A stretch of 42,425 nucleotides of DNA from Amanita rubescens (lineage: Eukaryota; Basidiomycota; Agaricomycetes; Agaricales; Amanitaceae). The stretch lies in contig WION01000455.1 of the NCBI GenBank assembly GCA_015039365.1, positions 1-42,425 of the forward strand, in the 5' to 3' direction. Position 1 is the stretch's first letter; every line of letters begins with the position of its first letter. Below the pieces are notes generated by a model, which worked only from the letters and a program-made list of their open reading frames with translations, had not been told where the DNA came from and did no database searches. Position numbers and translations under genes: made by a program. Shown in pieces: positions 41,832-42,425 of the stretch.

Positions 41832-42425
41832 ATGTCTCCAATGCGGGCAGAAACGGCGATCCGGTCGTCACTACTGTTAATGGTGGCATTGTTGTATGGT
41901 CCTCTATTATCTGCCGCTTGCAAGCTAGCTAACCATGTTATGTATTTAAAGGACCTCGAATTTAGTTATATTCCTACAAATTCAACTTATTTCACAGTCA
42001 AAAACAAGAATCAGTTATACATTAACGTAGGAACCCGTAAAGATGGAAGCTACTTCTTGCAGGTACATCAATCTTTTCATCTAGCAATCATAGGAGTTGA
42101 TGTTCTCAACTCATCAGTGGAGCGACAAAGCGTGCGGCTGGCACATACAGATAGACGCGCTGGCTAATACGTGAGTAACAAGGAATTTCTGGAGCACCTG
42201 GTAGTAGTTTGGATGTGATGTACTAGGTCCAGGATCTATACTAATCTGACTGCCTGGTGGGCCTTGAAGGAACCTACCGACACTGAGACAAGGATTGATG
42301 TAAGTACTAAGCACCAAAAGAATGTGAACCAACATCCAAGTTTATCATTTAGATCAAGCATGATAGAGCAAGCATGTTCTACGTCCGGAAACCGATGAGC
42401 AGCGCAGACAGCCCTACCAGTAGTC
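41832..42425 (+). CDS. Secreted hypothetical protein, 3' partial
   Basis: Four exons are consistent with one frame: introns 42063-42117, 42171-42226 and 42300-42352 (GT-AG, 53-56 bp). The product starts MSPMRAETAIRSSLLLMVAL with LYGPLLSAACK, a probable signal peptide, then DLEFSYIPTNSTYFTVKNKN, QWSDKACGWHIQIDALANTS, LTAWWALKEPTDTETRIDIK and HDRASMFYVRKPMSSA, and runs off the window. No known family recognised. The start is uncertain: an in-frame Met at 41940 or an upstream exon is possible. The cysteines and Asn-X-Thr sites fit secretion. Confidence 0.5.

Overview
This window is nuclear DNA of a filamentous basidiomycete, most likely an Agaricomycete. Genes carry many short introns (about 40-65 bp, nearly all GT-AG with late acceptors), coding is intact across several of these introns, and the protein families (WDR48 and PRP6 homologues, FCP1-like phosphatase, F-box-like proteins, TKL-type kinase, secreted six-hairpin glycosidase) fit that group. 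A Rhizoctonia/Ceratobasidium-like source is my guess from the family mix, not something I could test. I saw no bacterial, viral or CRISPR features. Exon coordinates were worked out by hand from splice signals and reading frames.

Layout. Positions 1-16,600 are gene-dense: the 3' part of an FCP1-like phosphatase gene (+), an IucA/IucC-type siderophore synthetase gene with three one-base frame breaks (-), a secreted and probably GPI-anchored six-hairpin glycosidase (-), a WDR48-type deubiquitinase activator (-), the splicing factor PRP6 (+) sharing a 129-bp bidirectional promoter with WDR48, and a small hypothetical gene (+). From about 16,600 to 28,000 the DNA is an accessory, repeat-rich block: two nearly identical F-box-like genes (about 8.4 kb apart, same strand), a decayed tyrosine-kinase-like kinase, dispersed and inverted repeats, and a secreted gene of unknown function in which a 94-bp tandem duplication made an extra intron and mini-exon.

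Positions 28,000-31,200 hold two secreted acid phosphatase/phosphoesterase paralogues head to head; the duplication includes the promoter and is inverted. Positions 31,800-36,900 hold a subtilisin-like protease gene with several homopolymer-linked frame breaks, then a large imperfect inverted repeat whose spacer carries a broken plasma-membrane H+-ATPase fragment. The second arm of that repeat encodes an intact, standalone 88-residue I9-type inhibitor: the promoter and propeptide exons of the protease, duplicated in inverted orientation and closed off by an early stop. This protease/inhibitor pair is the most interesting unit in the window.

The right end (39,500-42,425) has a small five-exon gene of beta-trefoil inhibitor-like appearance, a small basic hypothetical protein with a frame break, and the 5' part of a gene for a secreted protein running off the window. 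Apart from the shared promoters and the protease/inhibitor pair, I see no pathway cluster; the accessory genes look like tandem and inverted duplicates in a rearranging region.
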